A stretch of 64,000 bases of DNA, from the NCBI GenBank assembly GCA_028285755.1, contig JANQOQ010000006.1, positions 372,001-436,000 on the forward strand, written 5' to 3'. A program made the translations under genes and the position numbers. The notes beneath the pieces are model-generated. The model did no database searches. It saw only the letters and a list, made by a program, of their open reading frames with translations, and was not told where the DNA came from. Within the stretch, counting starts at the first letter, position 1. Each line of letters begins with the position of its first letter. Positions 1-8,571 of the stretch are shown piece by piece. The stretch comes from Puniceicoccaceae bacterium (GTDB taxonomy: Bacteria; Verrucomicrobiota; Verrucomicrobiia; Opitutales; JAFGAQ01).

Positions 1-1
1 C

Positions 2-298
2 AAAAAGGGCTACATGCTCAATGAGGACGACCAAATACGCCGGGACACCATTATGCGGATCATGTGCGATATGGGCCTGGACTATGATAAAATCAGCAAC
101 CGCTGGAACATTCAGTTTAAGGACTACTTCGCCAAGAGCCTTAAGGCACTTGAGAGCTTTCAGCAGGACGGCCTGGTAGAGATCGGCAACAAGGCCATCC
201 AGGTAACCGAAGCGGGCCGATACTTTATCCGAAACATTGCAATGCAGTTCGACGCTTACCTATCCCAAGGCCCCAAGGGATATTCCAAGACCGTATAA
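2..298 (+). CDS. hemN: Oxygen-independent coproporphyrinogen III oxidase, C-terminal fragment
   Basis: Only the last 98 or so codons are inside the window; the gene begins upstream. The visible part reads KKGYMLNEDDQIRRDTIMRIMCDMGLDY and ends in YSKTV, which matches the C-terminal helical domain of HemN, including the (D)D-x-x-RR-x-x-I-x-x-(L)MC signature and the YS(R/K)TV end. HemN is a radical-SAM enzyme that decarboxylates coproporphyrinogen III without oxygen in haem synthesis. The radical-SAM CxxxCxxC motif lies outside the window and cannot be checked. The stop is two bases before the next start, so it is probably co-transcribed with the cbb3 oxidase genes, a common neighbourhood for hemN. 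Confidence 0.85.
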   Translation, partial: KKGYMLNEDDQIRRDTIMRIMCDMGLDYDKISNRWNIQFKDYFAKSLKALESFQQDGLVEIGNKAIQVTEAGRYFIRNIAMQFDAYLSQGPKGYSKTV

Positions 299-300
299 CC

Positions 301-471
301 ATGGAAATTTTGTTTTTAACCGTTTTTCTCAGCCTCTTCTTAGCAGGTTTCTTCATGGTTTCCTTCTTCCTGAACCGTAAACAGGATCGTATTTCCAGCC
401 CCGAAAGCGATTCTCTCATTCCTCTTAGGGAAGAAGAAACCTCAGTTTCAATCAAAGGACGCAAACAATAG
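301..471 (+). CDS. Small membrane protein, CcoS-like cbb3 oxidase assembly factor
   Basis: A 56-residue protein that starts two bases after hemN and ends three bases before ccoNO. It begins MEILFLTVFLSLFLAGFF, a single N-terminal membrane segment, followed by a short charged cytoplasmic tail with an acidic stretch. CcoS proteins have this size and layout, and act in inserting metal centres into cbb3 oxidase. The position between hemN and ccoN fits. The tail does not clearly show the usual GQFDD-type motif, so the assignment rests mostly on size, topology and context. Confidence 0.6.
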   Translation: MEILFLTVFLSLFLAGFFMVSFFLNRKQDRISSPESDSLIPLREEETSVSIKGRKQ

Positions 472-474
472 TCT

Positions 475-2799
475 ATGAGCACTCAGAAAATCACAATCGA
501 ATACGATGATACCACGGTTCGTTACTTCATGATCGCCTCGGTGATCTGGGGTGCTGTGGGATTACTGGTAGGAGTTCTAATTGCCTCACAATTGAACTTC
601 TGGCAGATGAACTTCAACATGTCTTGGCTGACATTTGGCAGGCTTAGGCCGCTTCACACCAATGCGACGATATTCGCGTTTGTGGGCAATATGATGTTTG
701 CCGGGGTGTATTACTCAACCCAACGGCTTTGCAAAGCGCGAACAGCCTCTGATTTGTTGAGTAAGATTCACTTCTGGGGTTGGCAATTGATCATCGTTGC
801 TGCAGCCATCACTCTCCCGCTGGGCTACAGCCGCGGTAAGGAGTATGCGGAGCTGATCTGGCCAATCAATATTGCCGTTGCCGGTATCTGGGTGATCTTT
901 GGTATCAATTTCTTCTGGACGTTGGCAAAGCGCAATGAGAAATCACTCTACGTAGCGATCTGGTTCTACATCGCAACGATTGTAACGGTTGCGATGCTCT
1001 ACATCGTCAATCACCTTTCCTTACCGACCGGACCGCTGCACAGTTATCCGCTATTTGGCGGGGTGCAAGACGCGCTGGTGCAATGGTGGTATGGGCACAA
1101 TGCAGTCGCGTTCTTCCTGACCACGCCGATCCTCGGTATCATGTATTACTTCATACCAAAGGCGGTGGAGAGGCCAGTGTATTCCTATCGATTATCGGTC
1201 ATCCATTTTTGGTCGCTGGTATTCATTTACATCTGGGCCGGGCCTCACCACTTGTTAAATACCTCCCTGCCCTCCTGGTTGCAAAGCCTGGGGATGATCT
1301 TCAGCCTGATGCTATGGGCACCGAGCTGGGGAGGTATGTTAAACGGGCTGCTCACCTTACGGGGAGCCTGGCACCTGTTGAGGACTGACCCGGTGGTCAA
1401 ATTCCTCGCAGCGGGGGTGACCTTCTACGGGATGTCTACTTTTGAAGGGCCGTTGCTCTCCATTAAGTCCGTAAACGCGCTCTCGCACTACACGGACTGG
1501 ACGATTGGCCACGTGCATGGCGGAACCCTGGGATGGAATGGATTTATGGCGGCAGGTATGTTCTACTGGCTTGCGCCAAGACTTTTTAAGACCAAGTTGC
1601 ACTCAGTCGCCATGGCGAACATGCACTTCTGGTTGGGCATGATCGGTATCCTGCTCTATGTGGCGTCGATGTGGGTATCCGGAATTATGCAGGGACTCAT
1701 GCTGAATGGAACCAACGAAGATGGTACTTTGCTGGCATACCCGAACTTTTTGGAAACGTTGCAGGCGATCCGCCCCATGATGTTGACCCGCGTTGTGGGC
1801 GGAACGCTCTATTTCGTCGGTTATCTACTGATGGTCTACAATTTGTTTAAGACCTTTGCCAGTGGTAGCCCCGTAAATGGCACTGTCGAAGTGGAAGCGG
1901 ATGAGAAGACCATTGCTAAGATCGAACAAAAGTTCCCCGGCTTCATCAACGCACCGGTTCTTTATTCCTGCGGATTGATCCTGTTCTCATGCATCTGGAT
2001 GTTCGGAGACGGCATATGGATGATCCTGGGATTGATCCTGACTATCGCAGTCTGCGTAGCCGCGATCATGCACTTCGAAATTGCCGGAAGCAAATGGTCC
2101 CAATGGTATGACCAATTGCTGGAGCACAGCTATGTGTTTACGATTCTGGTATTCATTGCAGCAGCGATTGGCGGAGCTGTACAAATCATCCCTACCGTGA
2201 CTATTAACCGAGCGGATAACATTGAAGGCCGTATCCAGGTACCTTACACACCGCTGGAACTGGCCGGACGCGATATCTACGTGAGTGAAGGTTGCTATAA
2301 CTGCCACTCCCAGATGATCCGCACGATGGTCTCAGATGTCATGCGCTACGGAGACTACTCACGGCTGGGTGAGAGTATTTATGATCACCCCTATCAATGG
2401 GGCTCCAAACGCACTGGGCCTGACCTCGCACGAGAAGGCGGGAGACGATCGGACGACTGGCATTATTTCCACATGATCAACCCCCGGGATATCTCACCGC
2501 AATCCAACATGCCGGCTTACCCATGGCTGAATACCGCCGATTATGATTTGAAGGCACTGCCAGCAAAGATTGATGCGATGCGCCGCCTGGGAGTGCCCTA
2601 CCCGATGGATCTTTCGGAAGAGGATATCCATGAGCAGGCACGGGCTCAGGCGATCGAAATTGCCAATGGCCTGAATGAGCGAGGCGCGGTAACCGATGAG
2701 AACAAACAGATCATCGCACTGATCGCCTACATGCAAAAGCTGGGTAAATACACAGATACTACTCAGGTAACCATGAACCCGACTGAGAATCAGGAGTAA
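475..2799 (+). CDS. ccoNO: cbb3-type cytochrome c oxidase, fused subunits I and II (CcoN-CcoO)
   Basis: 774 residues. The first ~560 are CcoN, the haem-copper oxidase core, with about twelve to fourteen membrane spans and His-rich motifs such as WWYGHNAVAFF and HVHGGTLGWNGF that belong to the haem b/b3-CuB site. From about residue 575 a further span leads into a CcoO domain (GRDIYVSEG-CYNCHSQMIRT), with one haem c motif CYNCH at residues 607-611. The enzyme reduces oxygen at low concentration and pumps protons. CcoN and CcoO are separate proteins in proteobacteria; here they are one continuous reading frame. A Met or similar axial ligand is expected further on but was not assigned. It leads ccoQ, ccoP and the maturation genes. 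Confidence 0.95.
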   Translation: MSTQKITIEYDDTTVRYFMIASVIWGAVGLLVGVLIASQLNFWQMNFNMSWLTFGRLRPLHTNATIFAFVGNMMFAGVYYSTQRLCKARTASDLLSKIHFWGWQLIIVAAAITLPLGYSRGKEYAELIWPINIAVAGIWVIFGINFFWTLAKRNEKSLYVAIWFYIATIVTVAMLYIVNHLSLPTGPLHSYPLFGGVQDALVQWWYGHNAVAFFLTTPILGIMYYFIPKAVERPVYSYRLSVIHFWSLVFIYIWAGPHHLLNTSLPSWLQSLGMIFSLMLWAPSWGGMLNGLLTLRGAWHLLRTDPVVKFLAAGVTFYGMSTFEGPLLSIKSVNALSHYTDWTIGHVHGGTLGWNGFMAAGMFYWLAPRLFKTKLHSVAMANMHFWLGMIGILLYVASMWVSGIMQGLMLNGTNEDGTLLAYPNFLETLQAIRPMMLTRVVGGTLYFVGYLLMVYNLFKTFASGSPVNGTVEVEADEKTIAKIEQKFPGFINAPVLYSCGLILFSCIWMFGDGIWMILGLILTIAVCVAAIMHFEIAGSKWSQWYDQLLEHSYVFTILVFIAAAIGGAVQIIPTVTINRADNIEGRIQVPYTPLELAGRDIYVSEGCYNCHSQMIRTMVSDVMRYGDYSRLGESIYDHPYQWGSKRTGPDLAREGGRRSDDWHYFHMINPRDISPQSNMPAYPWLNTADYDLKALPAKIDAMRRLGVPYPMDLSEEDIHEQARAQAIEIANGLNERGAVTDENKQIIALIAYMQKLGKYTDTTQVTMNPTENQE

Positions 2800-2804
2800 G
2801 CACT

Positions 2805-2990
2805 ATGTTTAAGCAAATGATGGTAGACGACTGGGCGAATCTCGCAGCAATAGCTACATTCGCATTTACAGCCGGGGTTTTTATCTTCGTGGTCATCCGC
2901 GCGATCCGCATGAGCAAGCAAAAACGCGATCATATGGCCAATCTCCCCCTTTCCGAAGAACCTTTAAAACAAACTGATAATCATGAGTAA
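2805..2990 (+). CDS. ccoQ: cbb3 oxidase small subunit CcoQ-like
   Basis: A 61-residue protein with one membrane span (about residues 12-33) followed by a basic cytoplasmic tail. Size, topology and position between ccoO and ccoP match CcoQ/FixQ, which stabilises the cbb3 complex. Sequence conservation in this family is weak, so the call leans on context. Its last eight bases overlap the start of ccoP, which suggests translational coupling. Confidence 0.8.
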   Translation: MFKQMMVDDWANLAAIATFAFTAGVFIFVVIRAIRMSKQKRDHMANLPLSEEPLKQTDNHE

Positions 2991-3516
2991 GCAAAACCAG
3001 AAACCCGATGAACCCAAGTTGCGCCCACATGCATATGATGGTATCACAGAGTATGATCAGCGCTTGCCCAACTGGTGGCTCTACACGCTATACGGCACCA
3101 TTATTTTCAGCGTAATCTATTGGTTCTTCTATCACCAGAGTAATGCTTCGATGTCGGATGTCGAAAAGCTGGAGGTTGCGATGATGGAGATTCAGGCAAC
3201 CAAGCTGGCTAACTCGATTGATGTCAGTAACGATGATCTATTCTATGAGATGGCCGAAAATGCGACGTTCGTCAGTTCAGGTGAGTCCATCTATAATCAA
3301 TACTGTATGGTATGCCACGGGCCCAACCTTGAGGGCATTACCGGTCTGGGTCTCAATCTGGTGGATGCCGAATGGGTACACGGTGGAGAACCTTCAAAAA
3401 TCTATCAAACCATTTACGATGGTGTGCTTGATAAGGGTATGCAGGCGTGGGGTCCGATTATCGGGCAGAAAAGCATTACCGAAGTCACTGCATTCATCCT
3501 GAGTAAAAAAGAATAA
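2983..3516 (+). CDS. ccoP: cbb3 oxidase subunit III with a single haem c (CcoP)
   Basis: 177 residues. The N-terminal CcoP domain contains HAYDGITEYDQRLPNWW followed by one membrane span (about residues 34-54). A single cytochrome c domain follows, with haem motif CMVCH at about residues 108-112 and a likely Met ligand near KGMQAWG. The subunit passes electrons from soluble cytochrome c to CcoO. Classical CcoP is about 300 residues with two haem c domains, so this is a short one-haem version. It overlaps ccoQ by eight bases. Confidence 0.93.
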   Translation: MSKQNQKPDEPKLRPHAYDGITEYDQRLPNWWLYTLYGTIIFSVIYWFFYHQSNASMSDVEKLEVAMMEIQATKLANSIDVSNDDLFYEMAENATFVSSGESIYNQYCMVCHGPNLEGITGLGLNLVDAEWVHGGEPSKIYQTIYDGVLDKGMQAWGPIIGQKSITEVTAFILSKKE

Positions 3517-3529
3517 TAGGAACCTAAAA

Positions 3530-4918
3530 ATGGCTAAAATCACACCCATCCGTGAATCCGTAACCACCATCGCTGATGATGGAGGTCGCATCTTCTTGCA
3601 CCCAGCGGATGTCCGGGGGGTGTTTACGAACTGGCGCCGAATCGTAGGCGGTTTATTGATATCGATCTATGTGCTGCTGCCCTGGATTCCAATCAACGGG
3701 CACCCTGCACTATTCTTCGATACGGTCGACCGCCGATTCCATATCTTCGGGCTTACCTTTGCTGCACAGGATTTCTGGCTGGCGTTCTTTTTTATCACCG
3801 GGCTGGGCTTTTCGCTATTCTTTATAACATCCCTGCTGGGCAGGATCTGGTGTGGGTGGACGTGCCCACAGACGGTTTTCCTGGAGCATGTGTATCGCAG
3901 AATCGAACGAGCGATTGAGGGCAACTCTGCCGCTCAGCGCAAACTGGACGGCCAGCCCTGGAATAGTGAGAAGATTATGAAACGCGGCGGAAAGCAGGTA
4001 ATTTTTCTGCTGATCTCTACGATTATCGCGCACATATTCCTCTCTTACTTTGTGTCGATCCCGGAGCTCTATAAGTGGATGACCATGAGCCCCACTGAGC
4101 ATTGGAGCGCATTTCTGTTTGTTTTTATTGCGACTGGAGTCCTGCACTTTAATTTCACTTGGTTTCGCGAGCAGCTGTGCCTCGTTATCTGCCCATATGG
4201 TCGATTTCAATCTGCATTAATTGATGACGATACGATGATCATCGGTTATGACGAGAAGCGCGGTGAGCCCCGGGGACCGGTTAAGGATCCGAATGCAGGA
4301 GACTGTATCGCATGTAACCGTTGCGTCCAGGTCTGCCCCACAGGGATTGATATACGTCAAGGATTGCAGATCGAGTGCATCGGTTGTGCAAATTGTGTCG
4401 ATGCCTGCGATGAGATGATGGAAAAAGTGGGTCGCCCCAAAGGACTCGTACGTTATGACTCTCTTAACGGGTTGAGCGGTATAAAGCGACGTATTTTCCG
4501 ACCCCGAATCGCACTCTATCTGGTAATGTTGCTCATTGGTTGTTCTGTGATGGCATTTTCAGCGACCAAACTGAAACAAGCGCATATGAGTGTCGTGCGT
4601 ATGGCGGGAGTGCCCTATATCGTGCAGGAGGATACGGTGCGTAACGCCTTCATGGTGCGTTTGATCAATAAGCAGGATCTGCCGGTATCATTTACCGTAA
4701 TGGTAGACAGTCCGATAATCCATGATAAGCAGGGTTTTGAGGCACCCGTCACAGTGCCACCCCTGGGAGAGGTGGTACAACCAATGGTGATCACCATTGA
4801 CCGTGCAGAATTTACTGAGAAATTCAGTTTCGATGTAAAGGCTGTCGATAGCTCCGGAGAAATAGAACTAATGAGGAATGCCGAATTCCTGGGGCCCATC
4901 CTTTTGCCATCCTCGTAA
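3530..4918 (+). CDS. ccoG: cbb3 oxidase maturation ferredoxin CcoG (FixG/RdxA)
   Basis: 462 residues, close to the family's usual length. The N-terminal half has several membrane spans with a conserved WCGWTCPQTVF element. A second cysteine pair near residues 220-225 (CLVICPYGRF) precedes a 2[4Fe-4S] ferredoxin module starting near residue 259 (CIACNRCVQVCPTGID, then CIGCANCVDAC). A membrane span and an Ig-like periplasmic C-terminal domain follow. CcoG reduces copper during cbb3 assembly in the model systems studied. It follows ccoP by 13 bases, within the same operon. Confidence 0.95.
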   Translation: MAKITPIRESVTTIADDGGRIFLHPADVRGVFTNWRRIVGGLLISIYVLLPWIPINGHPALFFDTVDRRFHIFGLTFAAQDFWLAFFFITGLGFSLFFITSLLGRIWCGWTCPQTVFLEHVYRRIERAIEGNSAAQRKLDGQPWNSEKIMKRGGKQVIFLLISTIIAHIFLSYFVSIPELYKWMTMSPTEHWSAFLFVFIATGVLHFNFTWFREQLCLVICPYGRFQSALIDDDTMIIGYDEKRGEPRGPVKDPNAGDCIACNRCVQVCPTGIDIRQGLQIECIGCANCVDACDEMMEKVGRPKGLVRYDSLNGLSGIKRRIFRPRIALYLVMLLIGCSVMAFSATKLKQAHMSVVRMAGVPYIVQEDTVRNAFMVRLINKQDLPVSFTVMVDSPIIHDKQGFEAPVTVPPLGEVVQPMVITIDRAEFTEKFSFDVKAVDSSGEIELMRNAEFLGPILLPSS

Positions 4919-4920
4919 CC

Positions 4921-5118
4921 ATGAGCGAAACAATAACAGATAAGCCTGTAAAAAAGGCCAGTGGCTGGAATCTCTGGATCTGGGTCATTCTTGCCTTTGT
5001 TTTATTAATTTCGGCCTGGACCACCCTGATCATGGTTGCCAATAAGCATAAGCCGGCAGCTGTGCCCCTGGAAACGAGTCAGATACAGAAAGCCCAGGAA
5101 GCAATAATCGTAAGTTAG
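4921..5118 (+). CDS. Very short membrane protein in the CcoH (FixH) position
   Basis: 65 residues: a charged N-terminus, one membrane span (about residues 17-40) and a ~25-residue periplasmic tail. It lies two bases after ccoG and eight bases before ccoI, where ccoH/fixH normally sits. CcoH is normally about 150-170 residues with an Ig-like periplasmic domain, which is absent here. It is either a reduced CcoH that keeps only the membrane anchor, or an unrelated small protein. No frame disruption is visible that would make it a pseudogene. Confidence 0.6.
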   Translation: MSETITDKPVKKASGWNLWIWVILAFVLLISAWTTLIMVANKHKPAAVPLETSQIQKAQEAIIVS

Positions 5119-5126
5119 TTCACCCG

Positions 5127-7460
5127 GTGAAGCAGACCTGTAAGCATTGTGGCATCCATTTTGAACCTGCCCATGAACACGATGATTTCTGCTGCAGCGG
5201 GTGTGAGTATGTCTACGAGATCATCCACGAACAAGGGCTCAGTAAGTATTATGATCTGAAACAAGGCACCTCGATGCCCGTCAAATCAACACCCTACCAG
5301 GTGCGGGATTACTCCTGGCTTGCGCCACTGATTCAAGCCGCAGAAGAAACGGAAAAACCTGAGCTCAAGCTGGAACTTCAGGGCATTACCTGTGTCGGAT
5401 GTATCTGGCTGGTCGAGAAAGTGTTTAAACAACAGGAGGGGGCCCGTGCGATCCGTATTCATCCGCAATACGGAACCCTACAGATGAGTTGGGATACCGG
5501 GAAGTTTGACGCAGTGGCTTTTGCCAAATCCATCCAAAATTTCGGATATCTGGTAGGACCTCCGGGTACCGATGCCCCCAAGGCGAGTAATCCGCTGAAC
5601 CTGAAAATCGGTCTGACGGCGGCCTTTGCGCTCAATGCGATGCTATTCACCCTACCCGCTTACTTGGGGATGGGAGCGGATTTTGTATTGGCAAACCTCT
5701 TTGAACTACTCACCGCGTTTTTTGCGACCTTGAGCATACTGGTCGGCGGGAGCTATTTTTTCAGACGTGCATGGGCGGGATTGCAGAACCGCATGCTGAG
5801 CATCGATCTGCCCATAAGCCTGGGCCTGATTGTCGCCTATATCAGCTCCTGGGGAGGAGCGCTGCTGAGTTATGATACGCTCGTATACTTTGATTTTGTT
5901 GCGATTTTTGTTTTTCTAATGCTCGTGGGCCGCTGGGTGCAGGATTATGCGCTTAGCCAAAATCGTAATCAGCTGATCGCCAGTAGCCCTTTGCACAAAG
6001 TTGAGAAGGAAGTTGAGGGCGGTCTTAAACAATGTGCGACCGAAACAATTCGGAGCGGCGACAAACTCTCCATTCGCTCCGGTGCGACGATCCCCGTAAC
6101 TGCACGCCTGCTGGATAATGATGCCACACTGAGCCTCGAATGGATCAATGGAGAGTCCGAACCCCGTAACTACCGGGAAAATGCCGATTTGCCATCCGGT
6201 GCAGTTAATTTAGGGCTGGAACCACTGCGTGTTGAAGCCCGGGAGACGTGGTCAGAGTCTTTGCTTGCCAAGTTAACGACCACTCAGACAGAAAACAGCC
6301 ACAATCCGCTCATGGAGCGGGTGCTCAGCATCTACATTGCCAGTGTTATCGGTATTGCGGCACTGGGCTTTCTGGGTTGGAGCCTGATGACCGGAGATCT
6401 ACGACTGGCTCTGCAAGTAGCTATTTCAATTCTAGTGGTATCCTGTCCGTGTGCTCTGGGCGTCGCCTACCCTTTGATTAATGAGATCGCACTCAAGCAT
6501 TTACACAAATTTGGGCTATTTATCCGGCGTGACACACTCTGGGCGCGACTTCGGGGGATTTATAAAATCGTTTTTGACAAGACCGGCACGCTGACTCTGG
6601 AAGCTCCCAAGCTCGAAAATCAAAGTGTTTTGAATAGTTTAAATGACGATGACCGTATCGCGCTGGGTCAGCTCATCCGGGATAGTTATCACCCGGTTTG
6701 TCGCAGCTTGCGCGAGAATTTTCGCTTTAGTCAATATAGTGCAAAAGGGCCTCTCGAAGCCGCCTCGATTCAAGAAGAGGCCGGCTTCGGGCTGTGGGCT
6801 GAAACGGAAGGTCGCCAGTGGTCACTCGGACGCGTGGGCTGGCAGCCGAGTCAACCCTGGACCGAAGAATCACAGGAAACCGGATTTGACTGCGAGTTCC
6901 GCATGGATGCCAGGCCGGTCGCACAATTCAAGTTTATCGACAGTGTGAAGGCAGACGCACGGGAGGCAATCCAGGCGCTGCTGAAACGTAAGCTACCGGT
7001 ATTTATCCTGAGCGGCGACCGGCAGAGCAAAGTGGATACACTGGCGAAGCAACTGGGCCTGAGCCCCGAGTTTGCACAGGGAGGGATGACTCCCGAAGCG
7101 AAAGCTGAGTGGATACACAATAATGATGCAAAAAGTTGCCTGATGATCGGTGACGGTGCCAATGACAGCCTCGCTTTCGAAAGTGCCGGCTGCAGCGGTA
7201 CGCCTGTCGTGGACAAAGGGTTGCTGGAAAACAAGGCCGACTTCTATTTCATGGGCTCGGGGCTATCCGCGTTGCTTGAGCTCTTTAAAACGGTCAGTCG
7301 CCGGGAAACCACGCTACGGCTGGTCTTTGCCTTTGCCGTAATCTATAATCTGGCAGCGATTGGAGTCTGCCTGGCAGGCCTGATGAATCCCCTGGTCGCG
7401 GCCATCATTATGCCCATCAGCTCCCTGGCAACTGTAGGCATCGCCATGACACGACGGTAG
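5127..7460 (+). CDS. ccoI: Copper-exporting P1B-type ATPase for cbb3 assembly (CcoI/FixI)
   Basis: 777 residues from a GTG start; CKHCGIHF follows at once, and this N-terminal Cys-rich domain (CxxC, then CCSGC) is typical of CcoI. A heavy-metal-associated domain carries GITCVGC (about residues 86-95). The membrane CPC motif (SCPCALG) is at residues 440-442, the phosphorylation motif DKTGT starts at residue 484, and GDGAND marks the hinge near the C-terminus. CcoI moves copper across the inner membrane for the oxidase CuB centre. It closes the cco operon, eight bases after the short CcoH-like gene. Confidence 0.95.
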   Translation: MKQTCKHCGIHFEPAHEHDDFCCSGCEYVYEIIHEQGLSKYYDLKQGTSMPVKSTPYQVRDYSWLAPLIQAAEETEKPELKLELQGITCVGCIWLVEKVFKQQEGARAIRIHPQYGTLQMSWDTGKFDAVAFAKSIQNFGYLVGPPGTDAPKASNPLNLKIGLTAAFALNAMLFTLPAYLGMGADFVLANLFELLTAFFATLSILVGGSYFFRRAWAGLQNRMLSIDLPISLGLIVAYISSWGGALLSYDTLVYFDFVAIFVFLMLVGRWVQDYALSQNRNQLIASSPLHKVEKEVEGGLKQCATETIRSGDKLSIRSGATIPVTARLLDNDATLSLEWINGESEPRNYRENADLPSGAVNLGLEPLRVEARETWSESLLAKLTTTQTENSHNPLMERVLSIYIASVIGIAALGFLGWSLMTGDLRLALQVAISILVVSCPCALGVAYPLINEIALKHLHKFGLFIRRDTLWARLRGIYKIVFDKTGTLTLEAPKLENQSVLNSLNDDDRIALGQLIRDSYHPVCRSLRENFRFSQYSAKGPLEAASIQEEAGFGLWAETEGRQWSLGRVGWQPSQPWTEESQETGFDCEFRMDARPVAQFKFIDSVKADAREAIQALLKRKLPVFILSGDRQSKVDTLAKQLGLSPEFAQGGMTPEAKAEWIHNNDAKSCLMIGDGANDSLAFESAGCSGTPVVDKGLLENKADFYFMGSGLSALLELFKTVSRRETTLRLVFAFAVIYNLAAIGVCLAGLMNPLVAAIIMPISSLATVGIAMTRR

Positions 7461-7470
7461 AGCAAAAAGG

Positions 7471-7710
7471 ATGAAAACGTTATCCGGCATCAGAATAAGC
7501 ATTTGCTTACTACTGCTCATTGTAAATCCGCTGGGATCTCAAATAAATGATGTTCAAAACAACACCATTTATCATGGAAATATTGAATCAAAGATTTTTC
7601 ACCAAAAATCATGCCGTTACTTTAACTGCAAAGCATGCAAAAAGGTTTTTTATTCTAAAAAGGAGGCGGTCGCCTCAGGGTACAGACCTTGTAAAGTCTG
7701 CAAGCCTTAG
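7471..7710 (+). CDS. Small secreted protein with an Ada-like zinc-binding motif
   Basis: 79 residues. An N-terminal signal sequence (about residues 1-23) is followed by YHGNIESKIFHQKSCRYF, a further CKAC pair and GYRPCKVC at the C-terminus. This resembles the metal-binding domain of the Ada methyltransferase, seen in secreted nuclease-like proteins and as a free small module. The cysteines probably bind one zinc ion. It starts ten bases after ccoI and may be co-transcribed. It converges with the barrel-protein gene three bases downstream. The function is unknown; there is no methyltransferase domain. Confidence 0.7.
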   Translation: MKTLSGIRISICLLLLIVNPLGSQINDVQNNTIYHGNIESKIFHQKSCRYFNCKACKKVFYSKKEAVASGYRPCKVCKP

Positions 7711-7713
7711 ATA

Positions 7714-8424
7714 TTAAAGCGCCCAGCTCAGGGAGAGGCCAAAATGCCAGAAGTCTCTGAGGGATTGATCTCCGGGGAGCGCAAAGTCTTTATTAATGGC
7801 ATCACTATAGGTTGTGTAGGCAATGAGTAGTAAGTTCTCCGCCAGATCATACTCGGCCGATAGTAATCCTGCAAGATGATTAAGGCCATCATGCCCATCT
7901 GCAATATAGCCCTGATTGATACCCAGAATCACTGCCACTTCCACTTCCAGATTTTCGTATTCCCAGAGGTCCCGATCCACAGCCACTTGCCAGAAGCTAC
8001 CCGCTGCTTCGAATGAATGGTAGGCATCCAGGCTAATATCCAGCTCACCGGGAAGATCTTCCCGACTCAGGCTCAAACCCACCTCATTGTCGCTGAATTC
8101 ATCGGACTCGAAGCGCAGATGCATAAATGAAGCCGAGAGCTCCCACTCCCCCAGATCATGAGTGTAGGCTCCGGCAAATTGCCACTCCCGGTAGTCCCTA
8201 TCCGGTGAGTCCCCATACCAAATACCGCCTGAGAGCGCATCCCGAGTGAACTCAATTACTGCCCAGTTCAAAGAATCCCCCTCCAGGAGATCCCGCCCCT
8301 CCAGGACGTAATGAGAATCCCAACCGACTGCGATAGAACTATCCAGATCGAAATGGTTGGTAATTGCCATGGTATTAGCCCTGCAGACAACCAGCAATGT
8401 AAGTAAGATGGAAAAACGAATCAT
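7714..8424 (-). CDS. Predicted outer-membrane beta-barrel protein
   Basis: 236 residues with a signal peptide (about residues 1-20). The mature part is a run of amphipathic beta-strands rich in Trp, Tyr and acidic turns (GYWxxH-like strands, WELSASFMHL, FWHFGLSLSWAL), and it ends in a hydrophobic strand, as outer-membrane barrels do. I do not recognise a specific family. The layout resembles TorF-like or generic MipA/OmpV-like barrels, about ten strands. A 20-bp perfect palindrome touches the start codon and contains the only Shine-Dalgarno-like bases. It is divergent from the GH97 gene. Confidence 0.7.
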   Translation of the reverse strand: MIRFSILLTLLVVCRANTMAITNHFDLDSSIAVGWDSHYVLEGRDLLEGDSLNWAVIEFTRDALSGGIWYGDSPDRDYREWQFAGAYTHDLGEWELSASFMHLRFESDEFSDNEVGLSLSREDLPGELDISLDAYHSFEAAGSFWQVAVDRDLWEYENLEVEVAVILGINQGYIADGHDGLNHLAGLLSAEYDLAENLLLIAYTTYSDAINKDFALPGDQSLRDFWHFGLSLSWAL

Positions 8425-8444
8425 TATGTAGCCTTGGCTACATA
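8425..8444 (-). promoter_or_regulatory. Perfect palindrome touching the start codon of the barrel gene
   Basis: On the minus strand the bases read TATGTAGCC-AA-GGCTACATA and then directly ATG. Both 9-bp arms match perfectly. The only ribosome-binding-like bases (AAGG) are at the apex of the hairpin, eight bases before the ATG. In mRNA this would hide the start region; in DNA it could be an operator. There is no T-tract, so it is not a terminator. Confidence 0.6.
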
Positions 8445-8571
8445 GATTTACAAAAATGACAATCCCTAAATTATTTAAATCTCTCTAGGTGGATTATTGC
8501 CAAGCCTGCGTCTAAGTATTTGTCTGTAGAGATATAAACACTCTCAGGCTCTATCGATAGAACTATTCCCT

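Noticed and set aside
4921-5118. Short CcoH-like gene as a pseudogene remnant
   Set aside because: The frame is clean, tightly spaced between neighbours and ends with a proper stop. No downstream CcoH-like coding remains are seen before ccoI.
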